DNA of 64,000 nt from Nocardia sp. SYP-A9097 (GTDB lineage Bacteria > Actinomycetota > Actinomycetes > Mycobacteriales > Mycobacteriaceae). Shown piece after piece: positions 27,382 through 35,375 of the stretch. The notes beneath the pieces were generated by a model. It did no database searches, was not told where the DNA came from, and saw only the letters and a list, made by a program, of their open reading frames with translations. The first letter of the stretch is position 1. The number at the start of each line of letters is the position of its first letter. A program made the position numbers and the translations under genes. The stretch is from positions 124,001 through 188,000 of the forward strand of contig NZ_WJIC01000011.1 of NCBI RefSeq assembly GCF_009649815.1, written 5' to 3'.

Positions 27382-28512
27382 GTGCGCATCGTGCAGCTGG
27401 CGAACTTCTATGGGCCGAGGTCGGGTGGGCTGCGCACGGCACTGCACCATTTGGGTGCGGGATATGTGGCGGCCGGGCACGAGGTGATGCTGATCGTGCC
27501 GGGGCCGCGGCGGGCCGAAGAGCTGCTGCCGTCGGGGGTGTGGCGAATTACGGTGCCCGCGCCCGCGATTCCGTGGACCGGCGGATATCGGGCCGCGCAT
27601 CCGCGCCGGGTGGCCGATGTGCTGTCCGGGCTGCGGCCCGACGTACTCGAGGTGTCGGATCGGTTGACCCTGCGCGGATTCGGGCGCTGGGCGCGGCGGC
27701 GGGACGTGGCCGGGGTGATGATCTCGCACGAGCGCCTCGACCGGCTGCTCGGGCAGGTGCTGCCCGGGCCCGCGGCGCGGCGGGCGGCGGACGCGGCCAA
27801 TCGGCGCACCGCCGAGAACTACGACATCGTGGTCTGCACAACACAATTCGCGCGCGAGGAGTTCGAGCGCATCGATGTGCCGAATGTGGAATTGGTGCCA
27901 CTCGGCGTCGACCTGGACATGTTCAGCCCGACCCGCTGCGATCTGCGGCTGCGCACCGATCTCGGCGCGGCGGACTACCCACTGCTGGTGCACTGCGGTC
28001 GCCTGTCCGTGGAGAAGCGGGTGGACCGCAGTATCGAAGCCGTCGGCCGACTGCGGCGCGAGGGCATCGACGCGCGGCTCATCGTCGCCGGTGACGGCCC
28101 GCGCCGTGAGGCCCTCGAGCGCCGCGCCCGCACCCTCCCGCCATTGCGCGACGGTCTTCCGGCAGTGCATTTCACCGGATTCATCAATGACAGAACGGAA
28201 TTGGCGACCCTGCTCGCCACCGCCGACGTCTCGCTGGCTCCCGGCCCGCACGAAACCTTCGGTCTCGCCGCCCTGGAAGCCCTCGCCGCGGGCACGCCGG
28301 TGGTGGCCAGCCGCTCCTCGGCGCTGGCCGATATCGTCACCGCCGACTGCGGTGCGGTGGCCGCCGACCACCCCATCGCCTTCGCGCGCGCCGTCACCGA
28401 TGTGCTGTCCCGGCCGCTGTTGCAACGCCGCCAGGCCGCCCGCACCCGCGCCGAGCAATTCACCTGGCCCGCAGCGGTTTCCGGCATGCTCGGACTCCTC
28501 GGCTCCGCCTGA
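27382..28512 (+). CDS. Glycosyltransferase family 4 protein
   Basis: A 376-residue GT-B glycosyltransferase. The N-terminal acceptor domain starts with VRIVQLANFYGPRSGGLR. The nucleotide-sugar domain has LLVHCGRLSVEKRVDRSIEA and the E-x7-E-like motif HETFGLAALEALAAGTPVVA. In mycolata such enzymes often transfer mannose in lipoglycan synthesis, but donor and acceptor are not determined by the sequence. The GTG at 27382 marks where conservation of the family N-terminus begins; no good ribosome binding site is visible. It is divergent from the small gene and paralogue 2. Confidence 0.83.
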   Translation: MRIVQLANFYGPRSGGLRTALHHLGAGYVAAGHEVMLIVPGPRRAEELLPSGVWRITVPAPAIPWTGGYRAAHPRRVADVLSGLRPDVLEVSDRLTLRGFGRWARRRDVAGVMISHERLDRLLGQVLPGPAARRAADAANRRTAENYDIVVCTTQFAREEFERIDVPNVELVPLGVDLDMFSPTRCDLRLRTDLGAADYPLLVHCGRLSVEKRVDRSIEAVGRLRREGIDARLIVAGDGPRREALERRARTLPPLRDGLPAVHFTGFINDRTELATLLATADVSLAPGPHETFGLAALEALAAGTPVVASRSSALADIVTADCGAVAADHPIAFARAVTDVLSRPLLQRRQAARTRAEQFTWPAAVSGMLGLLGSA

Positions 28513-28515
28513 GAA

Positions 28516-28531
28516 GTGCCCTAGGGGGCAC
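28516..28531 (+). terminator. Short hairpin after the glycosyltransferase gene
   Basis: A perfect 6-bp stem GTGCCC/GGGCAC with the loop TAGG, beginning four bases after the stop. It is small, so only a modest terminator candidate. Confidence 0.4.
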
Positions 28532-28580
28532 ACCGCCCGGCAAGCGCGTCTCGCGACACCACCCACGTTCCACCATCCGC

Positions 28581-28715
28581 GTGCGCGGTGGTTCGGGATG
28601 CCACCCGCGTCAGAACATGTTTGCGCGCGATGGTTCGGGATTTCGCCCTGCGCCGGAACCCGTGTGCGCGAGCAAGTTCGGGACGTCATTTGCGCAAGAA
28701 CCTGTGTGCGCGAGG
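28581..28715. repeat. Imperfect tandem repeat, period about 42 bp
   Basis: Three and a partial fourth copy of a degenerate unit begin at about 28581, 28621, 28664 and 28706. Each starts with (G/T)TGCGCG, has GTTCGGGA about 10 bases later and ends AGAAC-N-TGT or GGAACCCGTGT. It fills the 213-base gap between the glycosyltransferase and COQ4-like genes, apart from a short hairpin. The copies differ by about one quarter, so this is not a CRISPR array; a decayed intergenic repeat is more likely. Confidence 0.6.
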
Positions 28716-28725
28716 GAGGTGTCGA

Positions 28726-29841
28726 TCAGTCCCGCGTCGGGTCGGGCTGCCACGGAATGTACGGGCGCGCTTCGGATTCGGCGGCGACGCGGGCGGAATT
28801 GAGCTGGAACGGGGTGATCCCGCCCGGCTGCCAGGGGCCGACCGAACCCGCCGAGACCGCGGCCTCCGCCTTGGGAGTCAGGCCGATCTCATTGCGCACC
28901 ACGGTGATCGGGCGATCCGCGAGCGCGAAGAAATCCAGGTCCAGGAAATCGTGACTGCCCCGGGTGAGCGCGCCCCGGCGCAGGGCATCACCCAGCCGCC
29001 CCGCCATACCCGAGGACCGCAGGTGTCCCGCGTTCGCTTCGAAGAGTCCCGCGCCCGCGCGCAGATACCCGGTTTCGAAGAGCGAGATCACCATTGCCAG
29101 CAGGCTGAACGCGCGCGGATCGTCATTGGCGCGCGCCATGAACGCGAACACCTCGATCTCGTTCTCCAGCGTGGTGCCGTAGCCCGCGAGCACATGCACC
29201 CAATCATGCTGTGCCAGTAGCGGTGGCGCGGATCCGGGCAGCCCGGGGGTGACGAAGCCGCGGTCACGGTAGAAGTCGGCCACGCCGCGACCGAGTGTCC
29301 CCATCGGCAGCTCGCGCAGTTCGCCCCAGCGGGCGGCCAGTACCGGATCATCGACCACCGCGCTCCAGGAACTGTCCAGCTCCGAGGTGTGCAGGGCATG
29401 CAGGCGCCCGGTGCCGAGTCCGCTCAGATACCCGTTGCGGGAGAAGTCGACCGCGGCCAGATCCTCCGCGCCGTCGGCGTATTTCTGTGCGACGGAGATC
29501 ATTTCGTCATCCACGTCCAAGGCGTCCGCGAACGCCCGCAACTGTTCGCCCACACAAGCCGGCAGCGGCCGCACCACCAGCGCCGCGAGCAGCATGGTCT
29601 GCACGACGCGTTCGCGGAAGATCCGATTGCGCCGGGTCAGGCCCTGCGCGTATTCCACCGGGGTGATCGGCGCGAGCGCGTCCAACTCCACCGCATGCCC
29701 TGTCAGGGACAGGAACAGCGCCGGAATCAGCAACTGCTGCAGGGGTGTGAGCCCCTGCTCGCCCTGCGCCGCGCTCACCACTCCGCGCGCCACCCACTGG
29801 ACTTCGACCGCATCGGGTGGGGTCAGCAGCACATCACTCAT
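28726..29841 (-). CDS. COQ4-like protein with N-terminal helical domain
   Basis: A 371-residue protein. The C-terminal half carries the hallmark of the COQ4 family: LPMGTLGRGVADFYRDRGF, followed by the metal motif HDxxHx11E as H212-D-W-V-H216 ... E228. Eukaryotic COQ4 acts in ubiquinone synthesis. Actinobacteria make menaquinone, so the role here must differ or concern a related lipid-quinone. Residues 30-125 form a helical TerB-like domain (LTPLQQLLIPALFLSLTGHA), an unusual addition. There is no signal peptide. It is divergent from the 169-residue gene at 29993. Confidence 0.75.
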   Translation of the reverse strand: MSDVLLTPPDAVEVQWVARGVVSAAQGEQGLTPLQQLLIPALFLSLTGHAVELDALAPITPVEYAQGLTRRNRIFRERVVQTMLLAALVVRPLPACVGEQLRAFADALDVDDEMISVAQKYADGAEDLAAVDFSRNGYLSGLGTGRLHALHTSELDSSWSAVVDDPVLAARWGELRELPMGTLGRGVADFYRDRGFVTPGLPGSAPPLLAQHDWVHVLAGYGTTLENEIEVFAFMARANDDPRAFSLLAMVISLFETGYLRAGAGLFEANAGHLRSSGMAGRLGDALRRGALTRGSHDFLDLDFFALADRPITVVRNEIGLTPKAEAAVSAGSVGPWQPGGITPFQLNSARVAAESEARPYIPWQPDPTRD

Positions 29842-29992
29842 CAGGGCATCCTCTGCACTCGGTCGGCACCCTCGCCATTGTGGTTGTGAAACCGTCCGGC
29901 TGCGTGTTCATTTCACTTCTGGCGTACGAGTGGCCGCACCCCGCCGCGTTGCCTACAATTCGTGGTTCGAACCGAGGTAAGGGGGCAGCCCC

Positions 29993-30502
29993 GTGACTTC
30001 CGTACCCTCCCATCCCGCGGTGGCGGCGGCCACCGCCCGGCTGGCCGCGCTCGACCAGCAATTCCAGCCGGTGGCCCTCATCGAGCACGGCGACGGCGCG
30101 GCCGCGGTGCTGTTGGAGAGCCGCGACTTCCGCGTCATCGTCATAGTCGAACACCGCGACGACGAGTGGATAACCCCGTCCATGGTCTCGGGCACCCCGC
30201 GCCCGGTCTCGCGATCCCGCCCCGCCCGCACCCTCGACCACCGCCCGCTACTGCGCATGAGCCGCACCCGCGTCGCCCACCCGGACCCCGATGGCCAACC
30301 CGCCCAAACCAGTTGGTCCGCGGTCCTGGGCACCGCCGCCGCCGACGCCACCACCCTCACGGTCATCTCCACCATCGACAGCTACACCGCCCCCATCGCC
30401 CCCAACGGCCTGGCCTTCGCCCTGGTCCGCACCCGCACCGGCGAACACCCCCTCATCAACGTCCACACCGCCGACGGCCGCATAGTCCCCGTCGTCCCCT
30501 GA
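29993..30502 (+). CDS. Hypothetical protein, 169 residues
   Basis: Not recognised. It is a soluble, beta-rich protein with repeated strands (FQPVALIEHGDGAAAVLLES, FRVIVIVEHRDDEWITPSMV) and no membrane helix or signal. The GTG start follows AAGGGGG eight bases upstream. TACAAT at 29954-29959 is a good -10 hexamer for it. The end of the gene switches to very C-rich codons. A large nested hairpin begins eight bases after its stop. Confidence 0.6.
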   Translation: MTSVPSHPAVAAATARLAALDQQFQPVALIEHGDGAAAVLLESRDFRVIVIVEHRDDEWITPSMVSGTPRPVSRSRPARTLDHRPLLRMSRTRVAHPDPDGQPAQTSWSAVLGTAAADATTLTVISTIDSYTAPIAPNGLAFALVRTRTGEHPLINVHTADGRIVPVVP

Positions 30503-30509
30503 CCCCGAC

Positions 30510-30576
30510 CAAGATCAACGGGACTTGACCGTGGCATTCGCCGCGTAGCGAACACGGTCAGATCCCGTTGATCTTG
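30510..30576. terminator. Large nested hairpin (possible terminator or attenuator)
   Basis: A 67-base inverted repeat in three layers: 14-bp outer arms at 30510-30523 and 30563-30576 (CAAGATCAACGGGA and complement), 8-bp middle arms TGACCGTG/CACGGTCA at 30526-30533 and 30553-30560, and a 5-bp inner TTCGC/GCGAA. It lies between the 169-residue gene and the kinase gene, ending 24 bases before the kinase ATG. It may terminate the first gene or regulate the second. Confidence 0.5.
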
Positions 30577-30600
30577 TCGCGGCCGGATACGGTGGGGGCC

Positions 30601-31170
30601 ATGACAAATGGGGGCGGGGGCGTGCCTGACGCCGTGAACGACGTGGCCGCGGGTGCGGTGCTGGTGGTGCTGCGCGGGAATTCCGCGTCCGGGAAGTCCA
30701 CCACCGCAACGACACTGCAGCATTCGATGGAGCGCAGTACCTGTGTGGTCGTGCCGCAGGATGTGGTGCGCCGCAAGATGACCTGGGAACCCGATGAGGC
30801 CGGGCGGATCAATGTCGAATTGATCGAGCACATCGCGACTTTCGCGCTCGCGCGCGGGCTCGTCACCATTGTCGAAGGCATCCTCGATACCCGCCGATAC
30901 GGTGCCATGCTGGAGCGATTGGCGAATGCCGCGCCCCGCAGCCTGTTCTACGCCTTCGATCTCTCCTTCGAGGAGACCCTGCTCCGGCATGCGAGCCGCC
31001 CACTCGCGGCGGAGGTGCCGGAGAGTTTCCTCGCGCAGTGGTATCACGGCTGGCAGCCACTGGAATTCACCACCGAAACCCGGATCGACGCGAGCTGGGA
31101 TCTGACCACCATCACCGAGCGAATTCGCGGCGATATCGCGGCCGCCCGCACCGACGGGCCGGGTCGGTGA
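30601..31170 (+). CDS. P-loop kinase-like protein
   Basis: A 189-residue P-loop phosphotransferase. Walker A is GNSASGKST near residue 30, and VEGILDTRRYGAM and an Arg-rich lid-like region (RHASRPLA) follow. The fold resembles small nucleoside or antibiotic kinases and zeta-toxin-like kinases; the substrate is unknown. The ATG at 30601 has GGTGGGGG just upstream; the frame is open further 5' but would run into the nested hairpin. No antitoxin-like partner gene is adjacent, which argues against a zeta toxin. Confidence 0.7.
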   Translation: MTNGGGGVPDAVNDVAAGAVLVVLRGNSASGKSTTATTLQHSMERSTCVVVPQDVVRRKMTWEPDEAGRINVELIEHIATFALARGLVTIVEGILDTRRYGAMLERLANAAPRSLFYAFDLSFEETLLRHASRPLAAEVPESFLAQWYHGWQPLEFTTETRIDASWDLTTITERIRGDIAAARTDGPGR

Positions 31171-31191
31171 AATCGGCTTAGCATCGGGGAG

Positions 31192-32139
31192 GTGACCGCC
31201 GCACGCGTTGCCGCCACCGCAGCCTCCGCCGCACTCATCATGCTGACCGCCGGGTGCGGACATCCGTTCGCGCGGGCGACGGACGATGTCACCGTGTCGT
31301 TCGAATACGGTGGGCTGCAACGGCAATACCTGATCCACCGGCCCGCCGGGGTGGGTGCGCGACCACCGGTGGTACTGGTATTTCACGGGGGCGGCGGGAC
31401 CGCGGAATCGATGACGAACTCCGCCGGATTCGACCGGCTCGCCGACTCCGAGGGATTTGTGGCCGTCTACCCCGTCGGCTATGAGAAGTCCTGGAGCGAC
31501 GGCCGCGGCGCGGACACCAAGGCCGGGGCCGCGGGCATCGACGATGTCGGGTTCGTCTCGGCGCTCATCGATCGCATCGTCGCCCAGGACGGGGTCGACG
31601 CCGATCGCGTGTACGCCACCGGAATCTCCAACGGCGGCATGTTCACCCAGGACCTGGGCTGCCGATTGTCCGATAAGCTCGCCGCCATCGCACCCGTCGC
31701 GGGACCCCTGCCCGCAGCCGACGAATCCGCCTGCGCCACAACCCATCCCCTGCCGGTGCTGGAGATCCACGGCACCGCCGATCCGATCGTCCCCTACGAC
31801 GGCGGCCCGGTACGCGTCACCTCCGGCAATCACGGCGGCAGCGGATCCAGTCCAGTGCTCTCGGTGGCAGCCACCCAGCAGCTGTGGCGCACCAAGGACG
31901 GCTGCGGCCCGGTAACCAGCACTCCCCTCGCGCCGACCACCGATGACGGCACGACGGTGACCATCGAATCCGCCGACTGCGCCAATGGTGGCAAGGTCCA
32001 GCTCTATTCGATCACCGGCGGCGGCCACACCTGGCCGGACGGGCCGCAATACCTCCCGGCCGGATTGGTCGGCAAGGTCAGCCACCAATTCGATGCCACC
32101 CAGGTGATCTGGCGGTTCCTGTCGGCGTTCCACCGCTGA
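31192..32139 (+). CDS. LpqC-like esterase lipoprotein (PHB depolymerase family)
   Basis: A 315-residue exported alpha/beta hydrolase of the feruloyl esterase/polyhydroxybutyrate depolymerase family. The lipobox is IMLTAGC. The oxyanion region is VVLVFHGGGGTAES, the nucleophile elbow is GISNG (Ser in ATGISNGGMF), the catalytic Asp lies in EIHGTADPIVPYDG and the His in GGGHTWPDGP. All three triad residues are visible. The GTG start follows GGGGAG. M. tuberculosis LpqC is the nearest known type. Confidence 0.83.
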   Translation: MTAARVAATAASAALIMLTAGCGHPFARATDDVTVSFEYGGLQRQYLIHRPAGVGARPPVVLVFHGGGGTAESMTNSAGFDRLADSEGFVAVYPVGYEKSWSDGRGADTKAGAAGIDDVGFVSALIDRIVAQDGVDADRVYATGISNGGMFTQDLGCRLSDKLAAIAPVAGPLPAADESACATTHPLPVLEIHGTADPIVPYDGGPVRVTSGNHGGSGSSPVLSVAATQQLWRTKDGCGPVTSTPLAPTTDDGTTVTIESADCANGGKVQLYSITGGGHTWPDGPQYLPAGLVGKVSHQFDATQVIWRFLSAFHR

Positions 32140-32326
32140 CCAGGCGCAACGCCGCCGGAACTGTCTTGTCCCGCCGGATTACCGAATACCCTGCCGCCGA
32201 TGCCGTAAGCCCCTGCGTGCGGCCCGGTCGGCGCGCGCATGATGAAACCATCGGCCCGGAATCGTCGCCGATGCGGCGCGCTGTGCGCGGCATCGCCCTG
32301 CGACGGACGTGCCGGAGGAGAAATCC

Positions 32327-33175
32327 ATGAACGCCTTGATTGCCGTTCTGGTTGTGATCGCGGCGCTGGCGCTGCTCACGGCGGCATTGTCGATTCGAGT
32401 GGTGTACCAGTACCAGCGCGGGGTGTTGTTCCGTCTCGGCCGGGTGGTCGGGGTCAGGCAGCCCGGCCTGAACTTCATCATCCCGATCGTCGATCGCCTG
32501 TCACGGGTGTCCATGCGTATCGTGACCATGCCCATCCAGTCGCAGGGCATCATCACCCGGGACAATGTCAGCGTCGATATCTCCGCGGTGGCCTACTTCC
32601 GCGTGGTCGACGCCGAGAAGTCGGTGGTCGCGATCGAGAACGTCTACACCGCAATCGATCAGATCGCGCAGACCACCCTGCGCAAAGTGGTGGGCCAGCA
32701 TACGCTCGATCAGGCGCTCGCCGAGACCGACACGATCAATGTCGATATCCGTCAGATGCTGGACACCACCACCCTGGAATGGGGTGTCGAGGTCACCCTC
32801 GTCGAGCTCAAGGACATCCAGCTGCCCGACAGCATGAAACGCGCGATGGCCAAGCAAGCCGAAGCCGAACGCGAGAAGCGGGCGAAAATCATTGCCGCAG
32901 AGGGTGAATCGATGGCTGCGGCAGCGCTCGGCGACGCGTCGGACATAATGATGGCGCACCCGCTCGCCCTGCAATTGCGCAATCTGCAGACGCTCATCGA
33001 ACTCGGTGTCGACAAGAACACCACCGTCGTCTTCCCCGCCCCGATGATGAGCTCGATCGGTGATATCGGCTCCTTCTTCGCCCGTGAAACCGCCGCTGCG
33101 GCCGGCACGATCCTTCCGACGGTGACCGCAGCGGCCGTCGCGGTTCCCAATGGATCCGGCGATGGTGCGTACTGA
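32327..33175 (+). CDS. Stomatin/SPFH-domain membrane protein (slipin type)
   Basis: A 282-residue protein with one N-terminal membrane helix (LIAVLVVIAALALLTAALS) and an SPFH domain (YQYQRGVLFRLGRVVG, PIVDRLSRVSMRI, DISAVAYFRVVDAEKSV). A coiled coil follows (AKQAEAEREKRAKIIAAEGE). Such proteins oligomerise in membrane microdomains and often support membrane proteases. The usual NfeD partner gene is not adjacent. GGAGGAG at 32314-32320 sets the ATG start; there is no SD for the earlier in-frame GTG at 32309. Confidence 0.9.
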   Translation: MNALIAVLVVIAALALLTAALSIRVVYQYQRGVLFRLGRVVGVRQPGLNFIIPIVDRLSRVSMRIVTMPIQSQGIITRDNVSVDISAVAYFRVVDAEKSVVAIENVYTAIDQIAQTTLRKVVGQHTLDQALAETDTINVDIRQMLDTTTLEWGVEVTLVELKDIQLPDSMKRAMAKQAEAEREKRAKIIAAEGESMAAAALGDASDIMMAHPLALQLRNLQTLIELGVDKNTTVVFPAPMMSSIGDIGSFFARETAAAAGTILPTVTAAAVAVPNGSGDGAY

Positions 33176-33283
33176 TCGGCGGTGACTAGGACGGCAACGG
33201 CGCGGTTACCAGGTGTTTCCCCGGGTGCGGTCTAGATTCGGGCTCGAATTGTACTGCTCTAGCAGGAAAGCGGGTGTGATCGT

Positions 33284-34150
33284 ATGACTATGGGCGAACC
33301 GTGGCCGTCCGGCGGCCAGGATTGGCAACCGACCGGCATACCTGGTGAAGCGCTGGTGGAATTGGATGTGTTTCCGCCGGAACAGCATCAACGCTGGACG
33401 GTGCTGCTGCGACTGCTGCTGGCCATTCCGCAATTGATCGTCATGTGGTTCCTGGGATTCGCCGCGTTCGTGGTGGTGGTCTGCGGCTGGTTCGGCGCAC
33501 TGTTCACCGGGCGACTACCGCAGTGGTGTGGTGAATTCCTGCGCGGCTACTTCTCCTACAGCGCCCGCGTGTACGGGTACCTCATGCTGGTGGTCGACGA
33601 ATACCCGCCGTTCGCCTGGAATCCGCCGAATTACCCGGTCCGCGTGCTCTTTCCGCCGCCGACGGAGTTGAATCGGCTCGCGGTGCTGTTCCGGTTGATC
33701 CTGGCCTTCCCGATTCTGGTGTTCACCAGCTGGCTCGTGTCGGGCTGGGCGATGCTGGCATTCGTGTTCTGGCTGATCGTACTGATCACCGGGCGTATGC
33801 CGCGCTCGGTCTTCGAGGCGACCACCGCGATCATGCGCACCGAATTGCGTACGCAGGCTTACACATATCTGCTGACCCCGGCCTATCTGAAGGGCGTGTT
33901 CGGCGATCAGACCGGGGTGCCCGTCGATCCGGCCACCGCGCAATGGGGGCAGCCGGTCCGGCAGTGGGGCCAGCCCGCGCCGCAATCGCCGACCCGGCCG
34001 CTGCTGCTCTCGCGCGGCGGGCAGGTACTGCTCATCGTCATGCTCATTCTGGGCATTCTGGCGAGCATGCTGCAGACCGTGACCGGCGATGACGGCGACA
34101 TCGACGACTTCTCGCTGGCGCGGACCACCTCGCAGATCCTCACACCGTAG
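33284..34150 (+). CDS. DUF4389 domain membrane protein
   Basis: A 288-residue membrane protein. It contains the DUF4389 pattern twice: RWTVLLRLLLAIPQLIVMWF ... FTGRLPQWCGEFLRGYFSYS and LAVLFRLILAFPILVFTSWL ... TGRMPRSVFEATTAIMRTEL. A Gln/Pro-rich linker and a single C-terminal helix (VLLIVMLILGILASML) with an exported or cytosolic tail follow. Function is unknown. Its end overlaps the end of the convergent amidase remnant by 11 bases. Confidence 0.82.
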   Translation: MTMGEPWPSGGQDWQPTGIPGEALVELDVFPPEQHQRWTVLLRLLLAIPQLIVMWFLGFAAFVVVVCGWFGALFTGRLPQWCGEFLRGYFSYSARVYGYLMLVVDEYPPFAWNPPNYPVRVLFPPPTELNRLAVLFRLILAFPILVFTSWLVSGWAMLAFVFWLIVLITGRMPRSVFEATTAIMRTELRTQAYTYLLTPAYLKGVFGDQTGVPVDPATAQWGQPVRQWGQPAPQSPTRPLLLSRGGQVLLIVMLILGILASMLQTVTGDDGDIDDFSLARTTSQILTP

Positions 34151-34817
34151 AACGCCGGTCGGTGGTGGACGGAAAACGGTGCGCCGCTTCGAGTTCGAAC
34201 GCGGACTCCAGCAGCGTCCGTTCATCGCCGTCGGCTGCCGAGAGTTGCACACCGATGGGCATGCCCGCCTCGGATATGCCCATCGGGAGCGAAATCGCCG
34301 GGGTATCGGCCACATTATTGATCGGGGTGAACCCGACGTAATTCGTCAACCGGGTCATCAGCTCATCGAATTCGACTGTGGGGCTGAGGTATCCGAGCTT
34401 CGGTGTGGTGTGGCAGAGCACCGGCGAGAGAATCAGCTCATGCTTGGCGAACATGCCCGCCACCGCAGCAGCGGTACCGCGCAACCGCCACAGCGCGGCG
34501 GGCGTGCGATGCAGATTCGCCCGATGATGCGCCCGCAATCCGCTTGTGAGGCCGTCGAATTCGGCTGGATCGAAGGATCGGCCGAAGGTGAGCTTGCCCG
34601 CCGTACCGATCAGATCCGCCAAAAGCGCCCAGAGCTGGATGAAATCATCGGCCCACCCGCGAGTGACCGGCAGCCGCACCGGTTCGACCGTATGACCCGA
34701 GTGCTCGAGCAGCGCCGCGGTGTACCGCACCGCCGCAGTGGTTTCCGCATCCACCGGCTCGCCCGTCCGCGCTACGAGGAAGGTCCTCGAATACCGATCT
34801 CGCAGACCGGTTTCGGC
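34140..34817 (-). pseudogene. 5'-truncated amidase (amidase signature family) remnant
   Basis: About 225 codons encode the C-terminal half of an amidase-signature enzyme: TFLVARTGEPVDAETTAAV, DDFIQLWALLADLIG, HELILSPVLCHTTPKLGYLS and TPAISLPMGISEAGMPIGVQ are all typical. The N-terminal half of about 230 residues with the Lys-cisSer-Ser triad and its Gly/Ser-rich signature is missing. The breakpoint is within a few bases of the stop codon (34819) of the upstream gene, as if a deletion fused the two. The open frame continues upstream only by chance overlap. A functional amidase is excluded. Confidence 0.75.
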
Positions 34818-34818
34818 G

Positions 34819-35298
34819 CTAGTCGAGATCCGATTCGAACCCGGCGCGGCGGGCGGCGGTCGCGAGCGCGGGCTCATCCCACTCGTACACCGTGAACAAC
34901 GTGACCTGCGGATATGTCCGATTAGCATGGCGCAGGATCCCGGCCAGGTGTCCGGCGAGCTGCTCATCGCCGAGCCCGCGACGGAAGATGACCCGCCCGG
35001 TGGAGGCGTAATCCCGCCCGCTCAGCACCGTGCACTGCAGATCCAGCCGGCCGTCCGGATTGCGCACACCCAGATCCAACTGCACATGCGGGACATCGAG
35101 GTGCGAATTGTCCAGCCAACCCGCGACCTCCTCGAGCGACCAGTCCCGGGCGGCGAATTCGGCATCGGAACTGGCGCTGTACAGCTCGGCCAGCTCCACC
35201 GCGGCGGGATCGATCGCCAGGGCGTCCGCATCGGCCAGGATCAGATCGCGGGGCGGCCGCCAATCACCCAGGCGGGCATGCCAGATCGTGACGGACAT
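34819..35298 (-). CDS. Hypothetical protein, 159 residues, next to amidase breakpoint
   Basis: Not recognised. It is a soluble, acidic protein (VTIWHARLGDWRPPRDLILA at the N-terminus; YPQVTLFTVYEWDEPALATA near the end). No catalytic motif, signal or membrane helix is visible. The C-terminus (AARRAGFESDLD) ends exactly where the amidase remnant begins, so its last codons could have been altered by the same deletion. It follows the aldo/keto reductase gene by 77 bases on the same strand. Confidence 0.55.
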   Translation of the reverse strand: MSVTIWHARLGDWRPPRDLILADADALAIDPAAVELAELYSASSDAEFAARDWSLEEVAGWLDNSHLDVPHVQLDLGVRNPDGRLDLQCTVLSGRDYASTGRVIFRRGLGDEQLAGHLAGILRHANRTYPQVTLFTVYEWDEPALATAARRAGFESDLD

Positions 35299-35375
35299 CG
35301 GGATCTCGATTCGCTCGACTGCATCAGGGCTGATCGGGAAGCTCGAAGATCACCGTGATGATACCGGGGCCGCGA

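Noticed and set aside
28581..28715. CRISPR array
   Set aside because: Repeat units are directly adjacent, degenerate and without unique spacers; no cas genes in the window.
30601..31170. Zeta-toxin/antitoxin module
   Set aside because: The P-loop kinase fold is compatible, but no small antitoxin gene precedes it and the upstream gap is filled by a hairpin.
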